Shown: positions 1 to 5,027, numbered from the stretch's first letter. The stretch is 5,249 nucleotides of DNA from Ruminococcaceae bacterium UBA7075 (GCA_002493635.1 DKZL01000022.1:75520-80768); one strand, 5' to 3'. Numbers and translations: made by a program. Notes: generated from the sequence alone by a model not told the origin.

Positions 1-108
1 GCTTATGAAAAGTTCAACGACGGCGTTATGAGCGACTACATTCCGACTGATGAAGAATTACAGGCAGGTTTTGACGGTATTCCTAAATTTCCGGGCAATG
101 ACTTTTAA
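1..108 (+). CDS. trpB: Tryptophan synthase beta chain, TrpB2 type (C-terminal end only)
   Basis: Frame 1 is open from the first base to a TAA at 106-108 and encodes 35 residues running from AYEKFNDG to FPGNDF. I identify it by its near identity to the end of the longer trpB fragment at 2101-2682: 103 of 108 bases match by eye, and 33 of 35 residues. TrpB2 is a pyridoxal-phosphate enzyme of the tryptophan synthase beta family that condenses indole with serine to give tryptophan in the cytoplasm. The catalytic body lies upstream of the window, so I cannot say whether the gene is complete; the simplest expectation is that this is the functional copy. A strong terminator follows 24 bases after the stop codon. 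Four of the five differences from the second copy fall in the last 19 bases. Confidence 0.85.
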   Translation, partial: AYEKFNDGVMSDYIPTDEELQAGFDGIPKFPGNDF

Positions 109-131
109 TTGAAATATAGCTAAATAATTTT

Positions 132-169
132 AGAGAGATGATTAACAATGCATAATCATCTCTCTTTTT
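132..169 (+). terminator. Rho-independent terminator after trpB
   Basis: A perfect 13-bp stem (132-144 paired with 153-165, core GAGAGATGATTA / TAATCATCTCTC) has an 8-base loop and runs into a T tract at 165-169. It ends trpB transcription and isolates the LRR gene downstream. The second trpB copy carries a related terminator at 2710-2756. Confidence 0.9.
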
Positions 170-288
170 ACATTACAGCAAACTGCATTTAATAGGTCAA
201 ACTATATTTCAGATAATTCTTTTTTGCAAGATAATAACCAAGAATTTTACCGGTCAAATAAAATTTTTATTTAATTTTTAAAAATATC

Positions 289-317
289 TTGACATAGGAA
301 AGATTTTTGTCTACAAT
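289..317 (+). promoter_or_regulatory. Sigma-A promoter of LRR-dockerin gene 1
   Basis: TTGACA (289-294) and TACAAT (312-317) are separated by exactly 17 bases. The stretch just upstream (about 258-287) is almost pure A/T with A and T tracts, resembling an UP element. The predicted transcript starts near 324, about 28 bases before the ATG at 352. This also excludes a start at the upstream TTG codon (307), which lies inside the promoter. Confidence 0.8.
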
Positions 318-338
318 TAGTAGTATAATAAACAATTC

Positions 339-344
339 AGGAGG
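339..344 (+). promoter_or_regulatory. Ribosome binding site that sets the LRR gene 1 start
   Basis: AGGAGG is followed by a 7-base spacer (ATTTTGT) and the ATG at 352. The open frame extends upstream to 307, but only this ATG has a Shine-Dalgarno sequence and opens directly into a signal peptide. LRR gene 2 has the same spacer sequence before its ATG. Confidence 0.9.
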
Positions 345-351
345 ATTTTGT

Positions 352-2091
352 ATGAATTCAAAATTAAAAAATCTTACATCGATATTTCTTGTTATAATTA
401 TGGGTTTCACAATATTTGCAATAGTTCCGTTTACAGTAGGTGCCGAAGAAACAATCAATAATTTTAGTTATCAGCTGAATGAAAACGGTACAGCGAGCAT
501 TACAGACTATTACGGCAATGAAACTAATTTAATTATTCCTTCCACTCTTGACGGACACACTGTTACATCTATTGGCTATAATGCATTTAGTTACTGCAAA
601 AGCATAGAAAGCATAACTATACCCGACAGCGTAAACAATATCGGCAGTTCTGCTTTCTATTATTGTTCAAAGCTAAAAAGTATAAGCCTTCCCTACGGGC
701 TTAAAGAAATATCAGGCTTAACTTTTCAGGAGTGTGGAAATTTATCAAGCGTATTTATTCCCGACAGTGTAACAGAAATCGGTGTTTCTGCTTTTCAAAG
801 CTGCACAAGTCTAACAAATATTACACTTCCGGAAAATATAAAAAACATAGACTCAAATGCATTTGCATATTGTGATAATCTTACAAGTATAAACATTCCC
901 GATGGTACAAATTACATTGGAGATAATGCTTTTACCGGATGCGAAAAACTTGCAGACATAAAAATGTCTGACAATTTATCAGCATATATTGAAATCGGAG
1001 CATTTTGTGATACTGAATGGCTTAATACCCAGCCTGACGGAATGGTATATGCAGGCAAAATTATGTATGAATACAAAGGAAGTATGCCTGATGATAGTGC
1101 GATAACTCTGAAGAGCGGCACAAAAGGAATAGCAGGAGGTGCCTTTAAATCTGAATACGGACTTCTAAGCATAGAAATTCCTGAAGGTGTGTCATACATT
1201 GGCAGTAAAGCATTTAAATACTGTGAACTGCTAAAGTCAGTGAAACTTCCGAAAAATATGGATTTTATCGGAGATTACGCATTTGAAGATTGTGTAAAAC
1301 TGGAAGAAATCTCTATTCCAAACGGCATAACAAAGATAAACTATTGCACATTCAGAAACTGCAAAAATCTTGAAAAAGTAACAATTTCTGACAGCGTAAA
1401 AGAAATTTGTGAATCATCATTTAACGGTTGCACAAATCTTTCGAGCATGACAATTCCCGAAAGTGTAACTTCCATTGAAAAATCTTCATTTAGAGATTGC
1501 AAAGGTCTTAAAAGCATAATTCTTCCAAACAGTATAAATTATATTGATGATTATGCGTTTAAAAACTGTACCGGCCTTATCAGCATAACAATTCCCAACA
1601 GCTTAAAGAAGATTCCTAAAGAAGCATTTTCGGGATGTACAAGTCTTACAAAAGTTATAATTCCTGACGGCGTAATACGAATCTGCGATTATGCTTTTAA
1701 TGATTGCATAAGCTTAAAAAGTATAGTAATCCCTGAAAGTGTAAAATATATTGGGTCAAAAGCTTTTGGCTATTATTATGATGAATTTGACACTGAACAT
1801 AAAACACTTAACGATTTTGTCATCTATGGAGTTCGAGGCACTGCATCAGAAACCTACGCAAAAAATAATGAAATCAATTTTATCGAATTTGCATTCGCAT
1901 TTGGTGATGTAAACGGTGACGGAAAGATAAACATTGATGATGTAACCGATATTCAAAAGTACATTGCAAATATGATAGATTTTACAGAAGAGCAAGTGAC
2001 ACTCGCAGATGTCGATAAAAACGGAAAGGTTTCCATTGATGACGCAACTCTCATTCAAAAGCATCTTGCAGGAATGGATGTAATTGAATAA
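352..2091 (+). CDS. Secreted BspA-type leucine-rich-repeat protein with C-terminal dockerin (LRR-dockerin 1)
   Basis: This 579-residue protein is probably an extracellular adhesin or binding subunit. Residues 1-31 form a signal peptide: basic MNSKLKNL, then a hydrophobic core, with likely cleavage after VGA. From about residue 73 to 490 there are some 16 tandem repeats of about 23 residues with the consensus IGxxAFxxCxxLxSxxIPxSVxx, the LRR_5/BspA family. One irregular island after the sixth repeat, around WLNTQPDGMVYAGKIMYEY, interrupts the solenoid. The array closes with a BspA-like cap (VIYGVRGTASETYAKNN). Residues 518-579 are a type I dockerin with two calcium loops, DVNGDGKINIDD (519-530) and DVDKNGKVSIDD (553-564), each followed by an LxxxL-like helix. 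Dockerins bind cohesins, so the protein probably joins a cellulosome-like complex. There is no sortase motif, transmembrane anchor or catalytic domain. The ligand is unknown. It has its own promoter and no terminator of its own, because the sequence runs straight into trpB pseudogene sequence. Its codon use is visibly more AT-rich than that of LRR-dockerin 2. Confidence 0.93.
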   Translation: MNSKLKNLTSIFLVIIMGFTIFAIVPFTVGAEETINNFSYQLNENGTASITDYYGNETNLIIPSTLDGHTVTSIGYNAFSYCKSIESITIPDSVNNIGSSAFYYCSKLKSISLPYGLKEISGLTFQECGNLSSVFIPDSVTEIGVSAFQSCTSLTNITLPENIKNIDSNAFAYCDNLTSINIPDGTNYIGDNAFTGCEKLADIKMSDNLSAYIEIGAFCDTEWLNTQPDGMVYAGKIMYEYKGSMPDDSAITLKSGTKGIAGGAFKSEYGLLSIEIPEGVSYIGSKAFKYCELLKSVKLPKNMDFIGDYAFEDCVKLEEISIPNGITKINYCTFRNCKNLEKVTISDSVKEICESSFNGCTNLSSMTIPESVTSIEKSSFRDCKGLKSIILPNSINYIDDYAFKNCTGLISITIPNSLKKIPKEAFSGCTSLTKVIIPDGVIRICDYAFNDCISLKSIVIPESVKYIGSKAFGYYYDEFDTEHKTLNDFVIYGVRGTASETYAKNNEINFIEFAFAFGDVNGDGKINIDDVTDIQKYIANMIDFTEEQVTLADVDKNGKVSIDDATLIQKHLAGMDVIE

Positions 2092-2101
2092 TCAAAAGCA
2101 G
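1903..2101 (+). repeat. Dockerin-end repeat, copy 1 (direct repeat of 4627-4825)
   Basis: These 199 bases cover the whole dockerin coding region, the stop codon and ten bases beyond it. They match 4627-4825 at all but two positions (1956 A/G and 2052 C/T), both silent. The match begins abruptly at the GGTGATGTAAAC codons. On the right it ends, apart from scattered matches, where trpB-derived sequence starts. The rest of the two LRR genes is far more diverged. Confidence 0.93.
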
Positions 2102-2682
2102 GCGGCGGCTCAAACCTTGGCGGTCTTATCTCTCCGTTTATGGGTGAAAAGTTGAGAGGTGAAAAGGATTACAGATTTATTGCTGTTGAGCCTGCATCCT
2201 GCCCGAGCTTTACAAGAGGCAAGTTTGCATATGATTTCTGCGACACAGGAATGGTTTGTCCTCTTTCAAAAATGTACACTCTCGGCAGCGGATTTATTCC
2301 GTCAGCTAATCACGCAGGCGGACTGCGTTACCATGGTATGAGCTCAACTCTCTCACAGCTCTATCATGACGGTCTTATGGAAGCTACTTCTGTTGAACAG
2401 ACATCAGTATTTGAAGCGGCTCAGAAGTTTGCAAGAGTTGAAGGCATTCTGCCTGCTCCCGAAAGCAGCCACGCAATCAGAGTTGCTGTTGACGAAGCTC
2501 TCAAGTGCAAGGAAACAGGCGAAGAAAAGACTATCCTGTTTGGTCTTACTGGCACAGGTTACTTTGATATGCTGGCTTATGAAAAGTTCAACGACGGCAT
2601 TATGAGCGACTACATTCCGACTGATGAAGAATTACAGGCAGGTTTTGACGGTATTCCTAAATTCCCAGGCAACGAGTTTTAA
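2101..2682 (+). pseudogene. trpB: trpB (TrpB2-type) fragment lacking its N-terminal half
   Basis: About 193 codons of a TrpB2-type tryptophan synthase beta chain stay open to the TAA at 2680-2682. The fragment opens with GGGSNLGGL, the glycine-rich loop that holds the PLP phosphate. It continues through GFIPSANHAGGLRYHGM, typical of the TrpB2 subfamily, PAPESSHA, and LTGTGYFDM near the C-terminus. A full TrpB2 is about 450 residues, so the N-terminal half with the catalytic lysine is missing. Upstream there is no trpB sequence: ten bases separate it from the stop codon of LRR-dockerin 1. The first ATG (2140) has no ribosome binding site and would drop the PLP loop, so I call it a non-functional remnant. 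The frame carries no internal stop, which points to a young duplication. The LRR gene 1 stop codon lies in the same frame. Its terminator survives downstream. Confidence 0.88.
2575..2682 (+). repeat. trpB tail repeat, copy 2 (direct repeat of 1-108)
   Basis: This segment aligns without gaps to 1-108, with five substitutions counted by eye. The repeat surely extends left of the window into the upstream trpB gene. The offset is 2574 bases, against 2724 for the dockerin-end repeat, so the two units differ internally. Confidence 0.9.
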
Positions 2683-2709
2683 TTTAATATAGAAATTTAG
2701 CAATATTAT

Positions 2710-2756
2710 AAAAGAGATGATTTTCATTGCAAACATTGAAAATCATCTCTTTTTTT
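2710..2756 (+). terminator. Rho-independent terminator after the trpB fragment
   Basis: A 14-bp perfect stem (2713-2726 with 2737-2750, AGAGATGATTTTCA / TGAAAATCATCTCT) extends by A-T pairs and ends in a long T run. It is the counterpart of the terminator at 132-169: the AGAGATGATT / AATCATCTCT core and the ACATTA after the T tract are kept, while the inner stem and loop have diverged. The A-rich left flank makes it a plausible bidirectional terminator that could also end the convergent XRE transcript. Confidence 0.88.
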
Positions 2757-2775
2757 ACATTATAGGAAATTGTTC

Positions 2776-2818
2776 GATAGCACTATAGCACGGAATTAAG
2801 TTTTTATATAGTGCTATC
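2776..2818. repeat. 12-bp perfect inverted repeat
   Basis: GATAGCACTATA (2776-2787) is the exact reverse complement of 2807-2818, with a 19-base spacer. No T tract follows on either strand, so it is not a normal intrinsic terminator. It lies between the convergent trpB fragment and XRE gene. It could be an RNA hairpin in the XRE 3' end, a protein-binding site or a remnant of an element end. The sequence TATATAGTG in the right arm recurs in the promoter region at 3205-3213. Confidence 0.6.
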
Positions 2819-2831
2819 TGCCCGAGTATAT

Positions 2832-2852
2832 GCAACCCACCGGTTGCTTTTT
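2832..2852 (+). terminator. Small hairpin with T tract, second terminator-like element
   Basis: GCAACC (2832-2837) pairs with GGTTGC (2842-2847) around a 4-base loop and is followed by TTTTT (2848-2852). It reads as a rho-independent terminator on the plus strand, backing up the one at 2710-2756, and would shield the XRE gene from read-through. On the minus strand it lacks a T tract. The stem has only 6 bp, so its strength is uncertain. Confidence 0.55.
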
Positions 2853-2870
2853 ATGCTGAAATTTATTATA

Positions 2871-3098
2871 TCAACTTCTGATTTCAAGTAATTTTGAGGC
2901 AGGAACACCTAATTTATCCGCTAATTTAAACACCAAGGAAAGAGAACAGCTGACCGAGGCAGTTTCAATTCTACTGATATGCAGTCGGGATACTCCCACC
3001 AACTCTGCTAATTGCTCCTGACTCATACGCTGTTCCTTGCGAAAATAAGCAACATTCAGACCGAATTTTACGAAGTTATCATAATACGCCATATCCAT
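2871..3098 (-). CDS. XRE-family helix-turn-helix transcriptional regulator
   Basis: This 75-residue protein consists of almost nothing but one HTH_3/Cro-C1 domain. After a short leader (MDMAYYDNF) comes the helix NVAYFRKEQ, then the helix-turn-helix at about residues 25-46 (MSQEQLAELVGVSRLHISRIE), then helices containing LSLVFKLADKLGVPASKLL. SQEQLA and the S-R-x-x-I-S-R-I-E recognition pattern are diagnostic of the family. It should bind DNA as a dimer in the cytoplasm; no ligand-binding or peptidase domain is attached. The start at 3098 is preferred over the second ATG (3092) because GGTGAT, complementary to the far 3' end of 16S rRNA, lies 5 bases upstream. It is transcribed away from LRR-dockerin 2 and towards the trpB fragment. 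By position it is a candidate autoregulator and regulator of LRR-dockerin 2; an orphan phage or toxin-antitoxin regulator is the main alternative. Confidence 0.88.
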   Translation of the reverse strand: MDMAYYDNFVKFGLNVAYFRKEQRMSQEQLAELVGVSRLHISRIETASVSCSLSLVFKLADKLGVPASKLLEIRS

Positions 3099-3103
3099 AC
3101 ATT

Positions 3104-3109
3104 ATCACC
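3104..3109 (-). promoter_or_regulatory. Ribosome binding site of the XRE gene
   Basis: On the minus strand GGTGAT is followed by 5 bases and the ATG at 3098. It matches the GGUGAU part of the extended Shine-Dalgarno sequence rather than the usual AGGAGG, so the short spacing is expected. It supports the longer of the two possible starts. Confidence 0.6.
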
Positions 3110-3169
3110 ATTTATATTTTATGGCATTTTATATGAACTATCCATTATCTGGTGTATAACATATGATAT

Positions 3170-3197
3170 ATAATAGTATGCATAATTATGTTGACAA
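3170..3197 (-). promoter_or_regulatory. Candidate promoter of the XRE gene
   Basis: On the minus strand TTGTCA (complement of 3192-3197) and TATTAT (complement of 3170-3175) have a 16-base spacer, giving a start near 3163 and a leader of about 65 bases. The -35 box overlaps the -35 box of the divergent plus-strand promoter at 3191-3219, so the two would compete for polymerase. A perfect 10-base palindrome, CATAATTATG (3181-3190), sits in its spacer and could be an operator. Confidence 0.5.
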
Positions 3198-3219
3198 ATC
3201 ACATATATAGTGTTAAAAT
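3191..3219 (+). promoter_or_regulatory. Strong sigma-A promoter, distal promoter of LRR-dockerin 2
   Basis: TTGACA (3191-3196), a 17-base spacer and TAAAAT (3214-3219) with an extended -10 TGT directly before it give a near-consensus promoter. Transcription would start near 3226, leaving a leader of about 235 bases before LRR-dockerin 2 at 3460. I see no open frame with a ribosome binding site in that leader, so it acts either as a long-leader promoter or as a source of a small RNA. Confidence 0.7.
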
Positions 3220-3274
3220 CAGTTCAGTACCTATTTAGCACCAGTCACCTATAAATAACCCGATAAAATATTAA

Positions 3275-3292
3275 CAATAATTTAAACTATTG
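3275..3292. promoter_or_regulatory. 18-base imperfect palindrome, candidate XRE operator
   Basis: CAATAATTTAAACTATTG is symmetrical in 16 of 18 positions; one base pair breaks the dyad (3280 against 3287). Its size and AT-rich arms suit a dimeric Cro/C1-type protein. It lies between the distal and proximal promoters of LRR-dockerin 2, where a bound protein could block elongation from the first and affect initiation at the second. AT-rich sequence gives such dyads by chance, so this is tentative. Confidence 0.4.
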
Positions 3293-3346
3293 CGAACAAA
3301 AACAGACAAATTTTGCACAAATATCAGAAACATATTGATAATTACG

Positions 3347-3375
3347 TTGCAATATATCTAAATTTGTGGTAAAAT
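3347..3375 (+). promoter_or_regulatory. Proximal sigma-A promoter of LRR-dockerin 2
   Basis: TTGCAA (3347-3352) and TAAAAT (3370-3375) are 17 bases apart, with an extended -10 TGG directly before the -10 box. The start would be near 3382, with a leader of about 78 bases. The -10 region (TTTGTGGTAAAATAT) closely resembles that of the third gene (TTTGTGATAAAATAT at 5015-5029). Confidence 0.65.
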
Positions 3376-3385
3376 ATTCAAGAAA

Positions 3386-3414
3386 TTGCCGGTGGGCGGC
3401 AACCGTAGAGTTGC
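3386..3414 (+). promoter_or_regulatory. Overlapping alternative hairpins in the LRR-dockerin 2 leader
   Basis: Two stems share bases 3399-3402 and cannot form together: TTGCCG (3386-3391) with CGGCAA (3397-3402), and GCAAC (3399-3403) with GTTGC (3410-3414). The pyrimidine stretch that follows (CTCC, 3414-3417) can pair with GGAG in the ribosome binding site at 3446-3452. This is the layout of a leader that could regulate translation. I do not recognise it as a known riboswitch class, and the stems are short. Confidence 0.4.
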
Positions 3415-3459
3415 TCCTTTCCGAACAGTTTCATATGAAAAATTTAGGGAGGATTTTGT

Positions 3460-4815
3460 ATGAGAACAAAATTAAAACAAATTACATCAGTATTTTTGGC
3501 TGTAATAATGGTTTTCGGAATTTTTGCAATAGTTCCGTTTACTGCAAGTGCAGCAACAAGCGGTGATTTTGAGTACAAGGTGCTGAACGGCACGGCAGAA
3601 ATCACAGCCTATAACGGCAGTGCCACAGAACTCACAATTCCGTCAGAATTAGGCGGATGCGAAGTAACAAGCATTGGTAAAAACGCATTTAAGAATAATA
3701 CAAGTATTAAAAATCTTACAATTCCTGACAGTGTAAAAAAAATAGGAGATTCGGCATTTTCGATGTGCAAGCTGACAAGCTTAACATTAGGCGATGGTGT
3801 CACAACAATTGAGCTTCAAGCATTTATGGGATGTCCCCTTACAAGTATAACCTTCGGCAATAATCTGAGAGTCATTGGCGATAAAACATTTGTTGCATGC
3901 AAACTTACAAATATAGCAATTCCTGACGGTGTAATCCGCATTGGAATGAATGCTTTCCAAAACTGTGCAAACCTTGCAAGCGTGACTATACCCGACAGCG
4001 TAACAAGCATTGGCGGTTCTGCATTTAATAAAACTAAATTATACGCTGACCAGAAAGACAGTGTTGTATATGTTGACGGCTGGGTATGCGGCTATAACGG
4101 AAAAATGCCTGAAAATACTTCCTTAGTTTTTAAAGACGGAACAAGAGGAATTGCAGACAGTGCCTTTTTAGCTTCAAATCTTGAAAGCGTAACTATCCCT
4201 GACAGTGTAACAAATACAGGCGTTGCAGTATTTAATAAATGCAAAAGCCTTAAAAGCGTAACAATCGGCAACGGCTTACAGAGCATCAACAAGGAAACAT
4301 TTTTAGACTGCACAAGCCTTACAGATGTAACAATCGGCAACAGCGTAACAAGCATCGGCGATTCTGCATTCTACAACTGTTCAAGCCTTGCAAGCATTAC
4401 TATCCCCGACAGTGTAACTGAAATTGGTGATAAGGCATTTTCAATCTGCTCAAGCCTTGAGAGTGTAACAATCCCAAAAAGTGTAACATCCATTAAAAGC
4501 TCTGCATTTAACAACCACTCAGAGGCACTCACAATCTACGGATGCACAGGTTCAGCCGCAGAAACATTTGCAACAGAGCAGGGTATTGCATTTGTAAATA
4601 TCGGAGATGTTCCAACGCCGACACTCGGTGATGTAAACGGTGACGGAAAGATAAACATTGATGATGTAACCGATATTCAGAAGTACATTGCAAATATGAT
4701 AGATTTTACAGAAGAGCAAGTGACACTCGCAGATGTCGATAAAAACGGAAAGGTTTCCATTGATGACGCAACTCTTATTCAAAAGCATCTTGCAGGAATG
4801 GATGTAATTGAATAA
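3460..4815 (+). CDS. Secreted BspA-type leucine-rich-repeat protein with C-terminal dockerin (LRR-dockerin 2)
   Basis: This 451-residue paralogue of LRR-dockerin 1 is also expected to be exported. The ATG at 3460 follows AGGGAGG (3446-3452) by 7 bases. Residues 1-31 are a signal peptide (MRTKLKQITSVFL start, IFAIVPFTASA end, cleavage after ASA). From about residue 72 there are some 11-12 repeats of about 23 residues with the pattern IGDSAFxxCSSLxSxTIPDSVTx (LRR_5). They are broken by an island containing DSVVYVDGWVCGYNGKMPE, which corresponds to the island in LRR-dockerin 1. A cap (IYGCTGSAAETFATEQG) and a short PTPT linker lead to a dockerin at 390-451. The dockerin amino-acid sequence is identical to that of LRR-dockerin 1, with both calcium loops intact. 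The solenoid is four to five repeats shorter and less AT-rich. It has two candidate promoters, a long leader, a divergent XRE regulator and its own terminator, so it appears more tightly regulated than its paralogue. The ligand is unknown; an adhesin or substrate-binding role is inferred from the family. Confidence 0.93.
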   Translation: MRTKLKQITSVFLAVIMVFGIFAIVPFTASAATSGDFEYKVLNGTAEITAYNGSATELTIPSELGGCEVTSIGKNAFKNNTSIKNLTIPDSVKKIGDSAFSMCKLTSLTLGDGVTTIELQAFMGCPLTSITFGNNLRVIGDKTFVACKLTNIAIPDGVIRIGMNAFQNCANLASVTIPDSVTSIGGSAFNKTKLYADQKDSVVYVDGWVCGYNGKMPENTSLVFKDGTRGIADSAFLASNLESVTIPDSVTNTGVAVFNKCKSLKSVTIGNGLQSINKETFLDCTSLTDVTIGNSVTSIGDSAFYNCSSLASITIPDSVTEIGDKAFSICSSLESVTIPKSVTSIKSSAFNNHSEALTIYGCTGSAAETFATEQGIAFVNIGDVPTPTLGDVNGDGKINIDDVTDIQKYIANMIDFTEEQVTLADVDKNGKVSIDDATLIQKHLAGMDVIE

Positions 4816-4825
4816 TCAAAAGCAG
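4627..4825 (+). repeat. Dockerin-end repeat, copy 2 (direct repeat of 1903-2101)
   Basis: This is the second copy of the 199-base block spanning dockerin, stop codon and ten following bases (TCAAAAGCAG), with two silent differences from copy 1. Beyond 4825 this copy continues with CCGGCGAGCTGC, while copy 1 continues with trpB sequence. This copy is therefore the likelier original context of the dockerin 3' end. Confidence 0.93.
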
Positions 4826-4844
4826 CCGGCGAGCTGCACCTATC

Positions 4845-4884
4845 CGGGCAGACAGCATCATATTTAAATTCTCTTTTGTGCCCG
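4845..4884. repeat. Short inverted repeat in the LRR-dockerin 2 3' region
   Basis: CGGGCA (4845-4850) and TGCCCG (4879-4884) can pair across a 28-base AT-rich loop, and GCAGC / GCTGC (4822-4826 with 4833-4837) forms a second small stem just after the stop codon. Neither is followed by a T tract. They may be untranslated RNA structure; no function can be assigned. The 8-base TGCCCGAG here recurs at 2819-2826. Confidence 0.3.
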
Positions 4885-4918
4885 AGCAGTTTTCTATAAA
4901 AGTAAATACACAAAATTC

Positions 4919-4946
4919 AGGAGCGGCGCAAACCGCTCCTTCTTTT
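4919..4946 (+). terminator. Rho-independent terminator of LRR-dockerin 2
   Basis: AGGAGCGG (4919-4926) pairs perfectly with CCGCTCCT (4933-4940) around a 6-base loop and is followed by TCTTTT. It lies about 100 bases after the LRR-dockerin 2 stop codon and separates that gene from the next promoter. LRR-dockerin 1 has no equivalent because trpB sequence replaces this region. Confidence 0.88.
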
Positions 4947-4998
4947 GTAAATACTTCATAAATAATTTCAACATATAGCATAAATTTCTTAAACCCCA

Positions 4999-5027
4999 TT
5001 GAAATTAATCTCGGTTTGTGATAAAAT
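4999..5027 (+). promoter_or_regulatory. Sigma-A promoter of the third secreted-protein gene
   Basis: TTGAAA (4999-5004), a 17-base spacer and TAAAAT (5022-5027) with an extended -10 TGA directly before it lie just upstream of the AGGAGG site. The predicted leader is only about 18 bases, just long enough to hold the ribosome binding site. Confidence 0.7.

Noticed and set aside
215..246. 7-bp inverted repeat AATTCTT / AAGAATT and a GGTCAAA direct repeat (195-201, 252-258) upstream of LRR-dockerin 1
   Set aside because: They are short, in very AT-rich DNA, and expected by chance; no counterpart exists upstream of LRR-dockerin 2.
912..1199. Minus-strand open frame of 95 codons inside LRR-dockerin 1
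   Set aside because: It is a shadow of the repetitive LRR coding sequence; no ribosome binding site or recognisable protein, and the plus strand is clearly coding.
577..1760. A CRISPR or other nucleotide repeat array, suggested by the regular spacing of about 69 bases
   Set aside because: The periodicity is three times 23 codons and comes from degenerate protein-level LRRs; there are no identical nucleotide repeats with unique spacers.
1846..2064. Paired minus-strand frames at 1846-2064 and 4552-4788 with nearly identical proteins
   Set aside because: Their similarity simply reflects the duplicated dockerin-coding DNA on the opposite strand.
3386..3459. A known riboswitch such as a cyclic di-GMP or preQ1 class
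   Set aside because: The short stems do not match any consensus I can recall with confidence; only a competing-hairpin pattern can be supported.
3366..3566. Plus-strand frame of 66 codons overlapping the LRR-dockerin 2 start
   Set aside because: Its start lies within the proximal promoter and it overlaps the well-supported signal peptide in another frame.
4092..4355. Minus-strand open frames within LRR-dockerin 2 (3609-3803, 3816-4010, 4092-4355)
   Set aside because: They arise from the periodic codons of the LRR repeats read in reverse and look alike because the repeats do; none has a start signal.
4775..4999. Minus-strand open frame of 74 codons downstream of LRR-dockerin 2
   Set aside because: It runs through a clear plus-strand terminator and the dockerin end, and has no recognisable domain.
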